Shown here: piece by piece, positions 8,907-17,880 of the stretch
Numbering within the stretch: position 1 is the stretch's first letter
How the letters are laid out: each line of letters opens with the position of its first letter
The notes under the pieces: model-generated
What the model saw: the letters and a program-made list of their open reading frames with translations, nothing else
Databases searched by the model: none
Told to the model about the DNA's origin: nothing
Translations under genes and position numbers: made by a program
DNA from: an uncultured Prevotella sp.
GTDB lineage: Bacteria; Bacteroidota; Bacteroidia; Bacteroidales; Bacteroidaceae
Length of the DNA stretch: 64,000 bases
Assembly (NCBI GenBank): GCA_934183355.1
Contig: CAKPST010000002.1
Location: 6,079 to 70,078, forward strand
Direction: 5' to 3'

Positions 8907-9785
8907 ATGAGTTTACCCGAATTCAAGGCTGTCACCGTAGAGCAAGCTGCACGTATGTGCGACGGAAGCCACATAGATGGCGATATTCTGCTACTTGACG
9001 AGATAGCCAAAATGCCTCTGCCTAAAGAACCAAGACGCATGGAAAGCCTCTTTCTTGCCTTGTGTCTGAAGGGGTCGGCACACTACTTTGTCGACTCGGT
9101 GGAACATGTAGTGGAATCAGGTGACCTGATTATCATCAACCGAGGACGAGTGACATACGACTGCACTATGTCGCCCGACTGCCGAGGCATAGGCATCATT
9201 ATCAACTACGACTTCTTCAAAGAGACAGTGAAGAGTGTGCACGAACTGTCGGCACTCTTTCTATTTGCACGCAACCACCCCGTGTTCCGCATTCCACAAG
9301 AGAAAGCCGACTTCATACACGACATCTTCTTCAGAATGAAGGCGAAGATTGACGACAAAGACAACCACTTCAAGCGAAAGATGATACAGTCGCTGTTCCT
9401 TGCCATGATATACGAGATGTGCAACGTCATATATTCTATGCAGTCGCAGAACAATGGATGCAATACACGAGCAGAGGAAATATTCACCCAATTCTTGCTG
9501 CTTGTGGAGAAAAACTTCCGAAATGAGCGACGTGTGGGATGGTATTCCGAACAGTTGTGCATTTCGCCAAAGTATCTGTCGGAGACGGTGAAAACGGTGT
9601 CAAAGCGCACACCAAACGATTGGATAGACTCATACGTGACGATGGAACTGCGCATGCTGCTGCGCAACACGCAGAAGAGCATTAAGGAAATAGCACAAGA
9701 GCTGAATTTCTCAAATCAGTCGTTCCTCGGAAAATATTTCAAGGAACACGTAGGCATGTCGCCATCCGAATACAGACGTAGCTAA
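8907..9785 (+). CDS. AraC family transcriptional regulator
   Basis: 292 aa. The N-terminal part (about 1-150) looks like a cupin-type effector domain (DGDILLLDEI, SGDLIIINRGRVTYD). The C-terminal 100 residues hold the double helix-turn-helix: first HTH around GWYSEQLCISPKYLSETVK, second around IKEIAQELNFSNQSFLGKYF, ending in the AraC signature GMSPSEYRR. Ligand and targets are unknown. Just after the stop codon are two 20-bp direct repeats (9790-9829), the spacing AraC proteins often bind, upstream of the dapB promoter. It may be co-transcribed with ybeY. Confidence 0.92.
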   Translation: MSLPEFKAVTVEQAARMCDGSHIDGDILLLDEIAKMPLPKEPRRMESLFLALCLKGSAHYFVDSVEHVVESGDLIIINRGRVTYDCTMSPDCRGIGIIINYDFFKETVKSVHELSALFLFARNHPVFRIPQEKADFIHDIFFRMKAKIDDKDNHFKRKMIQSLFLAMIYEMCNVIYSMQSQNNGCNTRAEEIFTQFLLLVEKNFRNERRVGWYSEQLCISPKYLSETVKTVSKRTPNDWIDSYVTMELRMLLRNTQKSIKEIAQELNFSNQSFLGKYFKEHVGMSPSEYRRS

Positions 9786-9789
9786 ATCT

Positions 9790-9829
9790 GCTCTCGCTGT
9801 ATTAAAATCGCTCACGCTGTATTAAAAAT
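9790..9829 (+). repeat. Two tandem 20-bp direct repeats between the AraC gene and dapB
   Basis: Copies at 9790-9809 and 9810-9829 share GCTCwCGCTGTATTAAAA. They lie directly after the regulator stop and 19 bp before the dapB -33 element. Possible AraC-type operator (inference). A 10-bp perfect hairpin, AAATGCCTAT/ATAGGCATTT (9826-9850), overlaps the end. Confidence 0.6.
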
Positions 9830-9847
9830 GCCTATAAAAAATAGGCA

Positions 9848-9881
9848 TTTGTAAGAAAACCGCGCTTTTTCTGTAACTTTG
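9848..9881 (+). promoter_or_regulatory. Promoter of dapB
   Basis: TTTG (9848-9851) and TAACTTTG (9874-9881), spacing 22; the dapB start lies 58 bp downstream. Confidence 0.65.
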
Positions 9882-9939
9882 CAACAAAATAAAAAGTAAG
9901 GTTAATAGCGAATAAACAAGACATTAAAATAATACAATA

Positions 9940-10695
9940 ATGAATATAGCACTTATCGGCTACGGCAAGATGGGCAAGATGATTGAGTCTATCTGCAAGG
10001 AGCGTGGCCACAACATCGTGAGTATCATTGACATCAACAACCAGCAGGACTTCGACTCTCCGGAGTTTGCTTCTGCCGACGTGGCTATAGAGTTCACATC
10101 GCCCACTGCTGCATACGGCAACTATATGCGTGCATTCAAGGCTGGAGTAAAGGTGGTAAGCGGTTCGACAGGATGGATGAAAGATCATGGTGACGACGTG
10201 CGTCGCATGTGTACAGAGGAGGGCAAGACACTGTTCTGGGCCTCAAACTTCTCCATTGGTGTGGCTATCTTCTCTGCTGTCAACAGATACTTGGCACGCA
10301 TAATGAACCAATTCCCGCAGTATGACGTGCGCATGGAGGAGACACACCATATACACAAACTCGACGCTCCGTCGGGAACTGCCATTACACTTGCCGAAGA
10401 AATACTCAATGACATCGACCGTAAGAACGAATGGGTGAAGGGCGAGCAGCATCTTGCCGACGGCACTGTAGAAGGTACCAACAACGTGGCTCCCGAACAA
10501 CTTGCTATAGAGAGCATCCGTCGCGACGAGGTGCCGGGCATACACAGCGTCATCTACGACTCAGATGCCGACTGCATCACTATCACACACGATGCTCACT
10601 CACGCAAGGGTTTCGCACTCGGTGCTGTGCTCGCTGCCGAATACACTAAGGACCACCAGGGATTGCTCACAACAAGCGACCTCTTCAAGTTCTAA
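9940..10695 (+). CDS. dapB: 4-hydroxy-tetrahydrodipicolinate reductase
   Basis: 251 aa. NAD(P)-dependent reduction in lysine/diaminopimelate synthesis, feeding peptidoglycan. The dinucleotide-binding loop GYGKMGKMIE is at 7-16. The catalytic family signature appears as EETHHIHKLDAPSGTA, containing the HH pair and the K-x-DAPSGT motif. Length is typical of the short Bacteroidetes form. It has a strong upstream promoter and is followed 70 bp later by lepB, a common Bacteroidales arrangement. Confidence 0.96.
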   Translation: MNIALIGYGKMGKMIESICKERGHNIVSIIDINNQQDFDSPEFASADVAIEFTSPTAAYGNYMRAFKAGVKVVSGSTGWMKDHGDDVRRMCTEEGKTLFWASNFSIGVAIFSAVNRYLARIMNQFPQYDVRMEETHHIHKLDAPSGTAITLAEEILNDIDRKNEWVKGEQHLADGTVEGTNNVAPEQLAIESIRRDEVPGIHSVIYDSDADCITITHDAHSRKGFALGAVLAAEYTKDHQGLLTTSDLFKF

Positions 10696-10765
10696 AGGAG
10701 AGTAAAAGGATTTTATCTATTCACTCTATCCCATATAAAAAGCCTATAAATAATAAAAGAAAAAA

Positions 10766-12217
10766 ATGATTGACAATAAAAAGAAAGCCCTAAACCCAGC
10801 GGTTCAGTGGACAAAATTTGCCATAGTCACGGTGCTCTACCTGCTCTTCCTCTACTGGGTGAAGAGTATTTGGGGGCTCATCGTCGTGCCATTCATCTTC
10901 GACGTGTACATCACCAAGAAGATAAAGTGGCAGTGGTGGCGAGAAACTGAGAATCCTACACGATTCATCATGTCGTGGGTGGATGCTCTCGTATTCGCTC
11001 TCGTGGCTGTATACTTCATCAATCTGTTCTTCTTCCAGAACTATGTAATTCCATCATCATCACTCGAAAAGTCACTTCTGACGGGCGACTATCTCTTCGT
11101 GTCGAAGGTGAGCTATGGTCCGCGCAAGCCTCAGACCCCTCTCACATTGCCGCTGACACAGCACACAATGCCAGTGTTCGACTGCCGTTCGTACATCGAG
11201 TGGCCTCAGTGGAAGTACGAACGCGCCAAAGGTCTCGGCAATGTACAGCAGAATGACATCGTGGTATTCAACTATCCTGCTGGCGACACTCTCTGTTCAG
11301 CACCCGAATATCAAGCACGCGACTTCTATCAGTTAGCTTACGGACTTGCTGAAGGAGCCTATGCCGAGAAGCACGGAGGCTATCTGCCTAATATCTCCGA
11401 GATGGAGCCACAAGCACGCTACGACTTTTACGCACAGCTATATGCCGACGGACGCAAGATTATCAATGATAACCAGATGACATACGGAGAGGTGACAACA
11501 CGCCCAGTTGACCGTCGCGAGAACTATGTGAAGCGCTGTGTGGGTGTACCTGGACAAACTCTTCAAATTAAGAACCACGTCATCTACACCGATGGTAAGG
11601 CTAACAAGGAACCGGACAACGTACAGTATTGCTACAATGTGAAGCTGCGCGGACAGTTGCCTATCGACCTTATCGATGAGTTGGGCATCTCGCAAGAAGA
11701 CCTCATCTCGCTCAACCAGCAGGGCTATCTGCCTCTCACCAACGCTTCGGTCAAGGCACTGCGTGCAAGAAAAGACCTCGTTGAGAGTGTGACTTTCGTC
11801 AACGACCCTACTACATGGGACATCTATCCACTCAACGGCAACACGGGATGGACACGCGACAACTATGGTCCAGTGTGGATTCCTAAGAAGGGAGCTACCT
11901 TGAAGCTCACAATGGACAACATCGCTATATACGAACGTCCTATCAAAGTGTATGAGGGCAACGACTTGAAGGTAAGTGGAGGAAAGATATACATCAACGG
12001 CAAGCAGACATCTGAGTACACATTCAAGATGGACTACTACTGGATGATGGGCGACAATCGCCACAATTCGCTCGACTCACGCTATTGGGGATTTGTGCCT
12101 GAAGACCACATTGTGGGCAAACCGATATTCATTTGGTGGAGCCACGACCCCGACCACATGGGATTCTCGGGCATCAGATGGAACCGTCTGTTCCGCTTTG
12201 TGGACGATATCAAGTAA
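10766..12217 (+). CDS. lepB: Signal peptidase I, long Bacteroidetes form
   Basis: 483 aa with N-terminal membrane segments (about 17-47 and 71-91). Catalytic Ser99 lies in VIPSSSLEKSLLTGDYLFV and the Lys general base, K256, in RRENYVKRCVGVPGQT. The C-terminal box is MGDNRHNSLDSRYWG. About 140 residues separate the Ser and Lys boxes, far more than in the E. coli enzyme, and another insert follows Lys; this fits the enlarged Bacteroidetes LepB. It removes Sec/Tat signal peptides at the periplasmic face and would process the exported proteins in this window. A small membrane-protein gene follows after 27 bp. Confidence 0.95.
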   Translation: MIDNKKKALNPAVQWTKFAIVTVLYLLFLYWVKSIWGLIVVPFIFDVYITKKIKWQWWRETENPTRFIMSWVDALVFALVAVYFINLFFFQNYVIPSSSLEKSLLTGDYLFVSKVSYGPRKPQTPLTLPLTQHTMPVFDCRSYIEWPQWKYERAKGLGNVQQNDIVVFNYPAGDTLCSAPEYQARDFYQLAYGLAEGAYAEKHGGYLPNISEMEPQARYDFYAQLYADGRKIINDNQMTYGEVTTRPVDRRENYVKRCVGVPGQTLQIKNHVIYTDGKANKEPDNVQYCYNVKLRGQLPIDLIDELGISQEDLISLNQQGYLPLTNASVKALRARKDLVESVTFVNDPTTWDIYPLNGNTGWTRDNYGPVWIPKKGATLKLTMDNIAIYERPIKVYEGNDLKVSGGKIYINGKQTSEYTFKMDYYWMMGDNRHNSLDSRYWGFVPEDHIVGKPIFIWWSHDPDHMGFSGIRWNRLFRFVDDIK

Positions 12218-12244
12218 ATAATCACTTCTTAACACTTCGTCTTT

Positions 12245-12487
12245 ATGATAGGCAAGATTCTCTCGAAAAACTCAAAATATGAAGATAAGCACAGGAAACT
12301 GGTCTTCTTCCTGTATTTTGCACTGCTTACAGTGTCACAAATCTTGTTTTGGCTCATAGGCTATAAACTTGGAAACCAAGAGGGCTATTGGCTGGTGCTA
12401 TACTTCGTATTATTGAACTTAGCAGCATCGGTGATGTATCATTCGGTGATATATGCTATAATAAAGCGGAAGGAAAAAAAGCAGTAG
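12245..12487 (+). CDS. Small two-helix membrane protein, function unknown
   Basis: 80 aa. Two hydrophobic helices (about 19-41 and 48-70) are separated by a short GNQEG turn, and the C-terminus is basic (KRKEKKQ), suggesting both ends are cytoplasmic. No family recognised. It starts 27 bp after lepB and precedes a hairpin, so it is probably the last gene of the dapB-lepB unit. Coding status is supported by an intact frame with membrane-protein composition and by its operon position. Confidence 0.65.
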   Translation: MIGKILSKNSKYEDKHRKLVFFLYFALLTVSQILFWLIGYKLGNQEGYWLVLYFVLLNLAASVMYHSVIYAIIKRKEKKQ

Positions 12488-12495
12488 CAAGATAT

Positions 12496-12550
12496 ACGCC
12501 CTGTAAGAACAAAAGTAATGAATCAGAACGCTTTTGTTTTTACAGGGCGT
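12496..12550 (+). terminator. Long hairpin after the lepB operon
   Basis: 11-bp perfect outer stem (12496-12506 with 12540-12550), extended by a partly paired inner stem. The downstream tract TTCATATATATATT is only weakly T-rich, so termination may be inefficient. Confidence 0.5.
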
Positions 12551-12580
12551 TTCATATATATATTATGTCACTAATCAACA

Positions 12581-13252
12581 ATGTCTGAACTTACAACAAC
12601 TAACAGCATGCTTACCACAGAAAACGAACAGAACGTTGCAACAACAGCAGTGTTGTCGTCGGCTTATTTTCCGCCCGTGCAATGGATGCAGAAGTTGCAT
12701 AGATATAACAAGGTATACGTCGAACGCAACGATAACTTCTGTAAACAGACCTATCGCAACCGCTGTGTCATTGCCACTGCCAATGGCATACAGGCTCTGA
12801 CGGTGCCTATAGAACGCTTTGATGGAGCCAAGTGTCCGATGCGCGACATACGCATCAGCGACCACGGCGAATGGCGACACCTGCATTGGAACGCTATTGT
12901 GTCGGCTTATGGCGAAAGTCCTTTCTTCGACTATTATGCCGACGACCTACATCCGTTCTTTGAACGTAAATGGGAGTTTCTTTTCGACTTCAACATGGAG
13001 ATTACGGAGACACTGTGCTCACTGCTTGATGTGCGCCCATCCATTCAATTCTCCGACACCTATATCGATGCAGAGGCAATACAAGCTGACGACTTCCGCG
13101 ACGCAATACGCCCAAAACATCCCCTACCCGACCCCTCGTTTGAGCCACGTCCCTATTACCAGGTATACGCCTTACGACACGGTTTTCAGCCCAACATGTC
13201 GGTGCTCGACTTGTTGTGCAACGAAGGTCCCGAAGGAATCTTTTACTTATAA
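12581..13252 (+). CDS. WbqC family protein
   Basis: 223 aa; an in-frame ATG at 12608 is an alternative start. The opening VLSSAYFPPVQWMQKLHR and the central WRHLHWNAIVSAYG segment resemble the WbqC-like family, known from O-antigen clusters and widespread as a single housekeeping copy in Bacteroidetes. Biochemical function is not established. The C-terminus ends in the short NEGPEGIFYL segment typical of the family. It lies 15 bp before the thioesterase gene. Confidence 0.8.
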   Translation: MSELTTTNSMLTTENEQNVATTAVLSSAYFPPVQWMQKLHRYNKVYVERNDNFCKQTYRNRCVIATANGIQALTVPIERFDGAKCPMRDIRISDHGEWRHLHWNAIVSAYGESPFFDYYADDLHPFFERKWEFLFDFNMEITETLCSLLDVRPSIQFSDTYIDAEAIQADDFRDAIRPKHPLPDPSFEPRPYYQVYALRHGFQPNMSVLDLLCNEGPEGIFYL

Positions 13253-13266
13253 ACATCAATTATCAC

Positions 13267-13671
13267 ATGCAACCACAATACGTCTTTGAAACAGAAATGG
13301 AAGTTCGCGACTACGAATGCGACATCCAAGGCATTGTCAACAATGCCAACTATCTACACTATACCGAACATACACGCCATCTCTACCTCACCTCGCTTGG
13401 TGTCAGCTTCGCCAAACTGCATGAGCAGGGCATCGACCCAGTCGTTGCACGTATGAATCTGCAATACAAGACACCTCTGCGCAGCGATGATATCTTTGTA
13501 TCAAAGCTTGGTGTGCGCAAGGAAGGCTTGCGCTATGTCTTCAATCAAGACATATTCCGCAAGTCAGACGGTCGCCTGTCGTTCCGTGCCACTGTCGAAC
13601 TCGTTTGCCTCATCAACGGACGATTGGGCAATAGCATCGACTATGACAGAGCATTCAGTTTTGCTGAATAA
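13267..13671 (+). CDS. Acyl-CoA thioesterase, YbgC/FadM hotdog family
   Basis: 134 aa from the ATG at 13267; an upstream in-frame start would overlap the WbqC gene with an unrelated basic sequence. The hotdog signature ECDIQGIVNNANYLHYTEH carries the Asp-x-x-Gly-x-Val-x-Asn pattern around the catalytic Asp. The protein probably hydrolyses acyl-CoA or acyl-ACP thioesters in the cytoplasm; the specific substrate is unknown. It is followed by an unusually long perfect inverted repeat facing the convergent glycosyltransferase gene. Confidence 0.88.
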   Translation: MQPQYVFETEMEVRDYECDIQGIVNNANYLHYTEHTRHLYLTSLGVSFAKLHEQGIDPVVARMNLQYKTPLRSDDIFVSKLGVRKEGLRYVFNQDIFRKSDGRLSFRATVELVCLINGRLGNSIDYDRAFSFAE

Positions 13672-13677
13672 ATAATA

Positions 13678-13758
13678 AAAGTACAACAACGTCAACTACA
13701 AATCAACATCTTTAATACTCTAAAAGTTGTTGATTTGTAGTTGACGTTGTTGTACTTT
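13678..13758. terminator. 31-bp perfect inverted repeat between convergent genes
   Basis: Arms 13678-13708 and 13728-13758 are perfectly complementary over 31 bp with a 19-nt loop. AAA/TTT at the outer ends gives a short T tract on both strands, so it can serve as a bidirectional terminator. The stem is far longer than termination needs. Confidence 0.8.
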
Positions 13759-13772
13759 CTGAATAGATTACT

Positions 13773-14780
13773 TTATTTTTCTCCCACTTTCTTCTCCACA
13801 AAATATCTTGGACGTCGTTTCACCTCAGTGTATATCTTTCCGATATATGTACCAGTGATGCCAACACCCGTAGTTATCACACCACCGATAAACCACATTG
13901 ACACCATAAGCGATGTCCATCCCACAATGGTGTGTCCCATGAAGTGTTCATAGAGTCCGTATAGGATGATGAGCAGCGAGATGAGTGTCATGGTGAGTCC
14001 TGCGAAGGTGATGAACTTCAACGGAGCTGTCGAAAACGACGTGATGCCGTCGATGGAGAATGCCAACATCTTCTTAAGCGGATACTTCGACTCGCCTGCT
14101 GTGCGTGCCGTGCGGTCGTAGTAGACATACCCCTCGGGGAAACCCAACTGACGCACCATACCACGTAAGAACATGTTACGCTCAGGATATTCCATCAATG
14201 CATGCACTGTACGCGCACTCATTAGGCGGAAGTCGGCATGATTGTATATTATCTCGGGGTCGGCTGTCTGCATAAGTCGATAGAAACCCTGTGCCGACAC
14301 ACGCTTGAACCATGTGTCTGTACGGCGCTCCTTGCGCACACCATATACTATATCCTTGCCTTTGAGAAATTGACGTGCCATATCAATGATGGCGTTTTCG
14401 TCGTCCTGAAGGTCGGCATCTATCGACACCAGAGCGTCAAACGAGTCTACACACTCCTGTAATCCAGCCCAAAGAGCACCTTGATGTCCCTCATTGTGCG
14501 ACAGTTTGATGCCCGTTACATTAGCATGCACATTGACAAACTGCTCTATAAGGGTCCAAGTCTGGTCGCGACTGCCATCGTCGACAAGCACAAGCCTACC
14601 TTCTACACCTGTCTCTAACTTCAGTCTTGAGAGCATTGTCTGCAACTTGCCCATCGACCATGCCAGCACCTCCTCCTCATTATAACAAGGAATAATTACA
14701 GCAAGCCGCACTGGCACACCGCTTTTGACTGCTGTCTCTTCCACATTGGAAAGAGATTTCATATCTTCGGATTGATTCAT
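13773..14780 (-). CDS. Polyprenyl-phosphate glycosyltransferase, GT2 (GtrB/DPM1-like)
   Basis: 335 aa. The GT-A domain opens with LAVIIPCYNEEEVL and contains LVLVDDGSRDQTW and the metal-binding SIDADLQDD. Two C-terminal membrane helices (about 255-280 and 290-315) are the layout of GtrB/ArnC-type enzymes that charge undecaprenyl phosphate with a sugar on the cytoplasmic side. The sugar donor cannot be read from sequence. It lies 31 bp downstream of the MscS gene on the same strand. Confidence 0.9.
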   Translation of the reverse strand: MNQSEDMKSLSNVEETAVKSGVPVRLAVIIPCYNEEEVLAWSMGKLQTMLSRLKLETGVEGRLVLVDDGSRDQTWTLIEQFVNVHANVTGIKLSHNEGHQGALWAGLQECVDSFDALVSIDADLQDDENAIIDMARQFLKGKDIVYGVRKERRTDTWFKRVSAQGFYRLMQTADPEIIYNHADFRLMSARTVHALMEYPERNMFLRGMVRQLGFPEGYVYYDRTARTAGESKYPLKKMLAFSIDGITSFSTAPLKFITFAGLTMTLISLLIILYGLYEHFMGHTIVGWTSLMVSMWFIGGVITTGVGITGTYIGKIYTEVKRRPRYFVEKKVGEK

Positions 14781-14811
14781 AATATTATTGTTGATTAAAT
14801 TACAGCCTATT

Positions 14812-17388
14812 TTACGACAAGTCTGGAGCTGAGTTTGGCATACTTATTATATGCAGGTCGCGTTGCGGGAACGGTATCTCTATGTGATGCTCGTTGAGCG
14901 TGTTGTAGATTGCCTCCTTTACATCACCCGTCTTGCCGAACTTCTCCTCTACAAGCACCCAGTAGGTGACAAAGAGATTAACGGAGTTGTCACCAAACTC
15001 GTCAAACACCACATTGATGGGCTTACTTGTGTCTATGATATCTCGTCCGTCAGCAGTCTTGGTTGCCTGCGACTTGACAGCAACGATGAGCATCTGCCGT
15101 ACTTCGCCGACATTTGAACCGTAGGCTATGCCCACAGGCACCTTCACCAACTCGTATGAATGGTTCTTAGTGATGTTCTTGAAATTCTTGCTGAATAGCG
15201 AACTATTCAAGAAAGCTATCACGCAACCATCAGCCGTTAGCACCTGCGTACTCTGATAGGTGATGCTGTCCACCTTGCCTCTAATGCCATCACACTCTAT
15301 AAAGTCGCCCACTCTCACACGTCCTGTCATAAGCGATATACCGTAGAAGAAGTTCTCAAGCAAGTCCTTCATGGCGAAGCCGACACCAGTAGCCAAACCA
15401 GCCGATATGACAGAAACTGCTGTTGACGGAATCTTCAGCATCTTCACCGAGATGATGGCGTATAGTCCCCAGCAGCAGATAGCAATGATGTTGTTGGCAA
15501 GAGTGAAGTTGGGTTTGCCATTGACAACAATTCTCGACTTATGATACTTATGGTAGAGCGACTTGATGAGATAGTTCAGATAGCGGAACACAAAGAACTG
15601 CGACATCACCATGACAAGTTTCTCTATAGACAGCTGCACCACTCCCTGCACATTGAGGAAGTTGAACTGGAATATACGCCACACCGTGTCTGTCAAGTCG
15701 AACACATCGGCAGCCCACCAGATAGACAATATCACCGAGAACACACTCAATACAGGCACTATTGCCATATAAATCATGTCGTAGAACCATGTCACATTGA
15801 TGTGCTTGTCATGGCTTACGGTGATTACGCTCAGCAGTGAACCGCGCTTTGCCTTCTCCACTTCCTTCTCAGAATGTATTCTGTGCGACAACCAACGGCG
15901 TTCATATACTTCGAGGAAGTCGTATACACAAGTGATTGTCTGTATGCAACTGAGCTGGAACATCCACCATATAAGCACCTGCACCGACAATAGCACATAG
16001 CCATAGAGGGCAGAAACAGTAGAAAATGCCATGAGCAACAGCGAAATCCATGTGTAGAAGATGTCCGAACGCGGTATGTTGTTGTTGTGTCGTCTAATGA
16101 CATTCCACTGCCACAAGGTGAACACAAGCAGTATCGGCGGGAAGATAAGTGTCACCAGATTGTTGGGGATGAACATTATACGGAACGAGATGACGATGAA
16201 CGACATGAGCATCACTGGTGTGTAAATGCGGAATCCACTCTTTATCTGGTCGCCCGTCAGTCGCACAAGCAGCGAGAAGAATATGGCACACAACAGCCAC
16301 GCATACTCTATGAGCAGTTTTGACGCCATGAGGAAGAAGTTGTGATACATGAACGTGCGTGCCACCATTATCGATACGGCGAAGATGAACATTGCCACGA
16401 AGAGTATTAGGCACACTTTCTTCTTCATGAAGTTCTCTGTGCGGAATCGCTTTGGCACAAGCCAGCGCACAAGCACATTGCTCAACAGGGCTGCCACCAT
16501 GATGTAGAAGAGCACAAATACAGATAATCCTACCACTATCGGACCACGCCATTGCGAATACACCTGACGCTCTCTGCCATCAGCAGTCTTCACCTTCTCG
16601 GTGTTATACTTCTCGTTGACATCAGCCTTGGCGTTGTGATACGACATAGGCATTGAGGCTATCACCTCCAGATAATTCTGGTCGCCGTTTATGAAGATGT
16701 TATGCTGTATGTCATAATAGCGATGTAAGGCATAGTCGTTCACCTTCTTCAGCTTGTTTGCCATGCGCTTGTAGTGCTCGTTGTCCTTCACCACCGAGGC
16801 ACGCATATTGGTGAGATTGCGACACAAGGCTGTGGCATAGTCAAGACATGCTTTGCGGTCGGCTCGCCCTGCTGCGTCGAGCATGAAGGGCAGCTGTCGC
16901 TGTTTGCCATTCTTGTCAAGCACAAACTTTGGTTGCTTTCCCTCCTTTGCCTCCTTCTGCATGCTAAGCGAGGGTGGTATGTTTGACAGCGTCTCCATAA
17001 GATACTGATAGCGCTCTATCTCGGCATCCATACGCTTCATAATACGGTCGTAAGGCACACGTCGCTGACTAAACTCTCGGTACATCTCTGTAGCTTCATG
17101 ACAGGCATAAGTCATATCAAACGTGAAGTCTTGCTTCTGCGAATAGAGCATCAGGGCTATCTGGTCGCTCCGTTGCATGAGCGAAATCATCTGTTTGTGC
17201 TGAGCCTGATTGTACGCCGTATAGCGTGCCATGTTCTGTCGCTGCTCGCTAAAAGCGGTCTCAAGTTCGGCACGCAACACAGAAAGCGTCGACTCAAGAT
17301 TCTTCTCTTTAAGCACTGCGCCCGCATCTAGACACAGACACAATGTTATGACGAGGCAAACGAGCCGCCTCAATAATCTTTTCTCCAT
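14812..17388 (-). CDS. Large mechanosensitive channel protein, MscS family
   Basis: 858 aa with a signal peptide (1-24), a long periplasmic helical region (about 25-270) and many membrane segments (about 280-630). The MscS pore and beta domain follow: the glycine/alanine-rich pore helix SAGLATGVGFAMKDLLENFF, then VRVGDFIECDGIRGKVDSIT. The size and N-terminal domain resemble the MscK/YbdG-type enlarged channels rather than the 286-aa MscS. It likely releases solutes under hypo-osmotic shock. A -7 box lies about 80 bp upstream. Confidence 0.9.
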   Translation of the reverse strand: MEKRLLRRLVCLVITLCLCLDAGAVLKEKNLESTLSVLRAELETAFSEQRQNMARYTAYNQAQHKQMISLMQRSDQIALMLYSQKQDFTFDMTYACHEATEMYREFSQRRVPYDRIMKRMDAEIERYQYLMETLSNIPPSLSMQKEAKEGKQPKFVLDKNGKQRQLPFMLDAAGRADRKACLDYATALCRNLTNMRASVVKDNEHYKRMANKLKKVNDYALHRYYDIQHNIFINGDQNYLEVIASMPMSYHNAKADVNEKYNTEKVKTADGRERQVYSQWRGPIVVGLSVFVLFYIMVAALLSNVLVRWLVPKRFRTENFMKKKVCLILFVAMFIFAVSIMVARTFMYHNFFLMASKLLIEYAWLLCAIFFSLLVRLTGDQIKSGFRIYTPVMLMSFIVISFRIMFIPNNLVTLIFPPILLVFTLWQWNVIRRHNNNIPRSDIFYTWISLLLMAFSTVSALYGYVLLSVQVLIWWMFQLSCIQTITCVYDFLEVYERRWLSHRIHSEKEVEKAKRGSLLSVITVSHDKHINVTWFYDMIYMAIVPVLSVFSVILSIWWAADVFDLTDTVWRIFQFNFLNVQGVVQLSIEKLVMVMSQFFVFRYLNYLIKSLYHKYHKSRIVVNGKPNFTLANNIIAICCWGLYAIISVKMLKIPSTAVSVISAGLATGVGFAMKDLLENFFYGISLMTGRVRVGDFIECDGIRGKVDSITYQSTQVLTADGCVIAFLNSSLFSKNFKNITKNHSYELVKVPVGIAYGSNVGEVRQMLIVAVKSQATKTADGRDIIDTSKPINVVFDEFGDNSVNLFVTYWVLVEEKFGKTGDVKEAIYNTLNEHHIEIPFPQRDLHIISMPNSAPDLS

Positions 17389-17466
17389 ATATATATATTG
17401 CTGTTATTATTTTATACTTATTATTTTTGGTTTGCATGCAGATAGGCAAAGACTTTATAATAATAT

Positions 17467-17474
17467 GCAAAAAT
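17467..17474 (-). promoter_or_regulatory. -7 box upstream of the MscS gene
   Basis: Minus-strand TATTTTTG matches TAnnTTTG; no clear -33 TTTG. Confidence 0.4.
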
Positions 17475-17491
17475 AGATTTTTTTTTTCACA

Positions 17492-17565
17492 TAATAAGGC
17501 TTGTACGCCATGAATTTCATCCCCATTCAACCAATGATGGATAAATCCAAGCATACAAGCCTTAT
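17492..17565. repeat. Intergenic inverted repeat with AAGGCTTGTA arms
   Basis: 13-bp perfect arms AATAAGGCTTGTA (17492-17504) and its complement (17553-17565) with a 48-nt loop. There is no T run after the stem on the minus strand. The arm shares AAGGCTTGT with the 22-bp unit of the elements at 37572 and 60881, possibly by chance. Confidence 0.5.
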
Positions 17566-17613
17566 TTAAATATGTATAATGTATCGAAAGTTATAGTATG
17601 TGAGAATATATGC

Positions 17614-17733
17614 TTAGAGACTAATCACAATTCTCGTCGAAGTGCTGACAACAATCAATATGACCACTATCACAAGTATGATGTCAAACATCTGTAGCAC
17701 AATCAACACTGTCTCGCTCTGACTACTTATCAT
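17614..17733 (-). CDS. Tiny single-helix membrane protein overlapping the smalltalk gene
   Basis: 39 aa: a polar start MISSQSETVL, then one hydrophobic helix (about 9-30, IVLQMFDIILVIVVILIVV) and STSTRIVISL. It starts inside the last codons of the preceding smalltalk gene, in the ATGATAAGTAG overlap, suggesting translational coupling. No family recognised. The overlap and strong transmembrane character argue for a real gene, but the length is too short for certainty. Confidence 0.5.
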   Translation of the reverse strand: MISSQSETVLIVLQMFDIILVIVVILIVVSTSTRIVISL

Positions 17734-17836
17734 TTTCGTCCTCCTTTCCAGCGCCTATGGCACCAAGAATGGTTGTAGCAATGGCTATGATTACCTTTAT
17801 AATTACTCGCCAGTCGGATGAATTAAATTTGCTCAT
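17723..17836 (-). CDS. Smalltalk-type small protein
   Basis: 37 aa: MSKFNSSDWRVIIKVIIAIA, then TTILGAIGAGKEDENDK. A short amphipathic start with a Trp precedes one hydrophobic helix with a GAIGA end. This is the pattern of the Bacteroidetes 'smalltalk' family, which characteristically lies just downstream of an HU-HIG DNA-binding protein gene, exactly as here (44 bp gap). Function is unknown. Confidence 0.75.
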   Translation of the reverse strand: MSKFNSSDWRVIIKVIIAIATTILGAIGAGKEDENDK

Positions 17837-17880
17837 GGTTAAATTAAGGTTTTGTTAGTTTTGTTTATTAAATAAATAGT

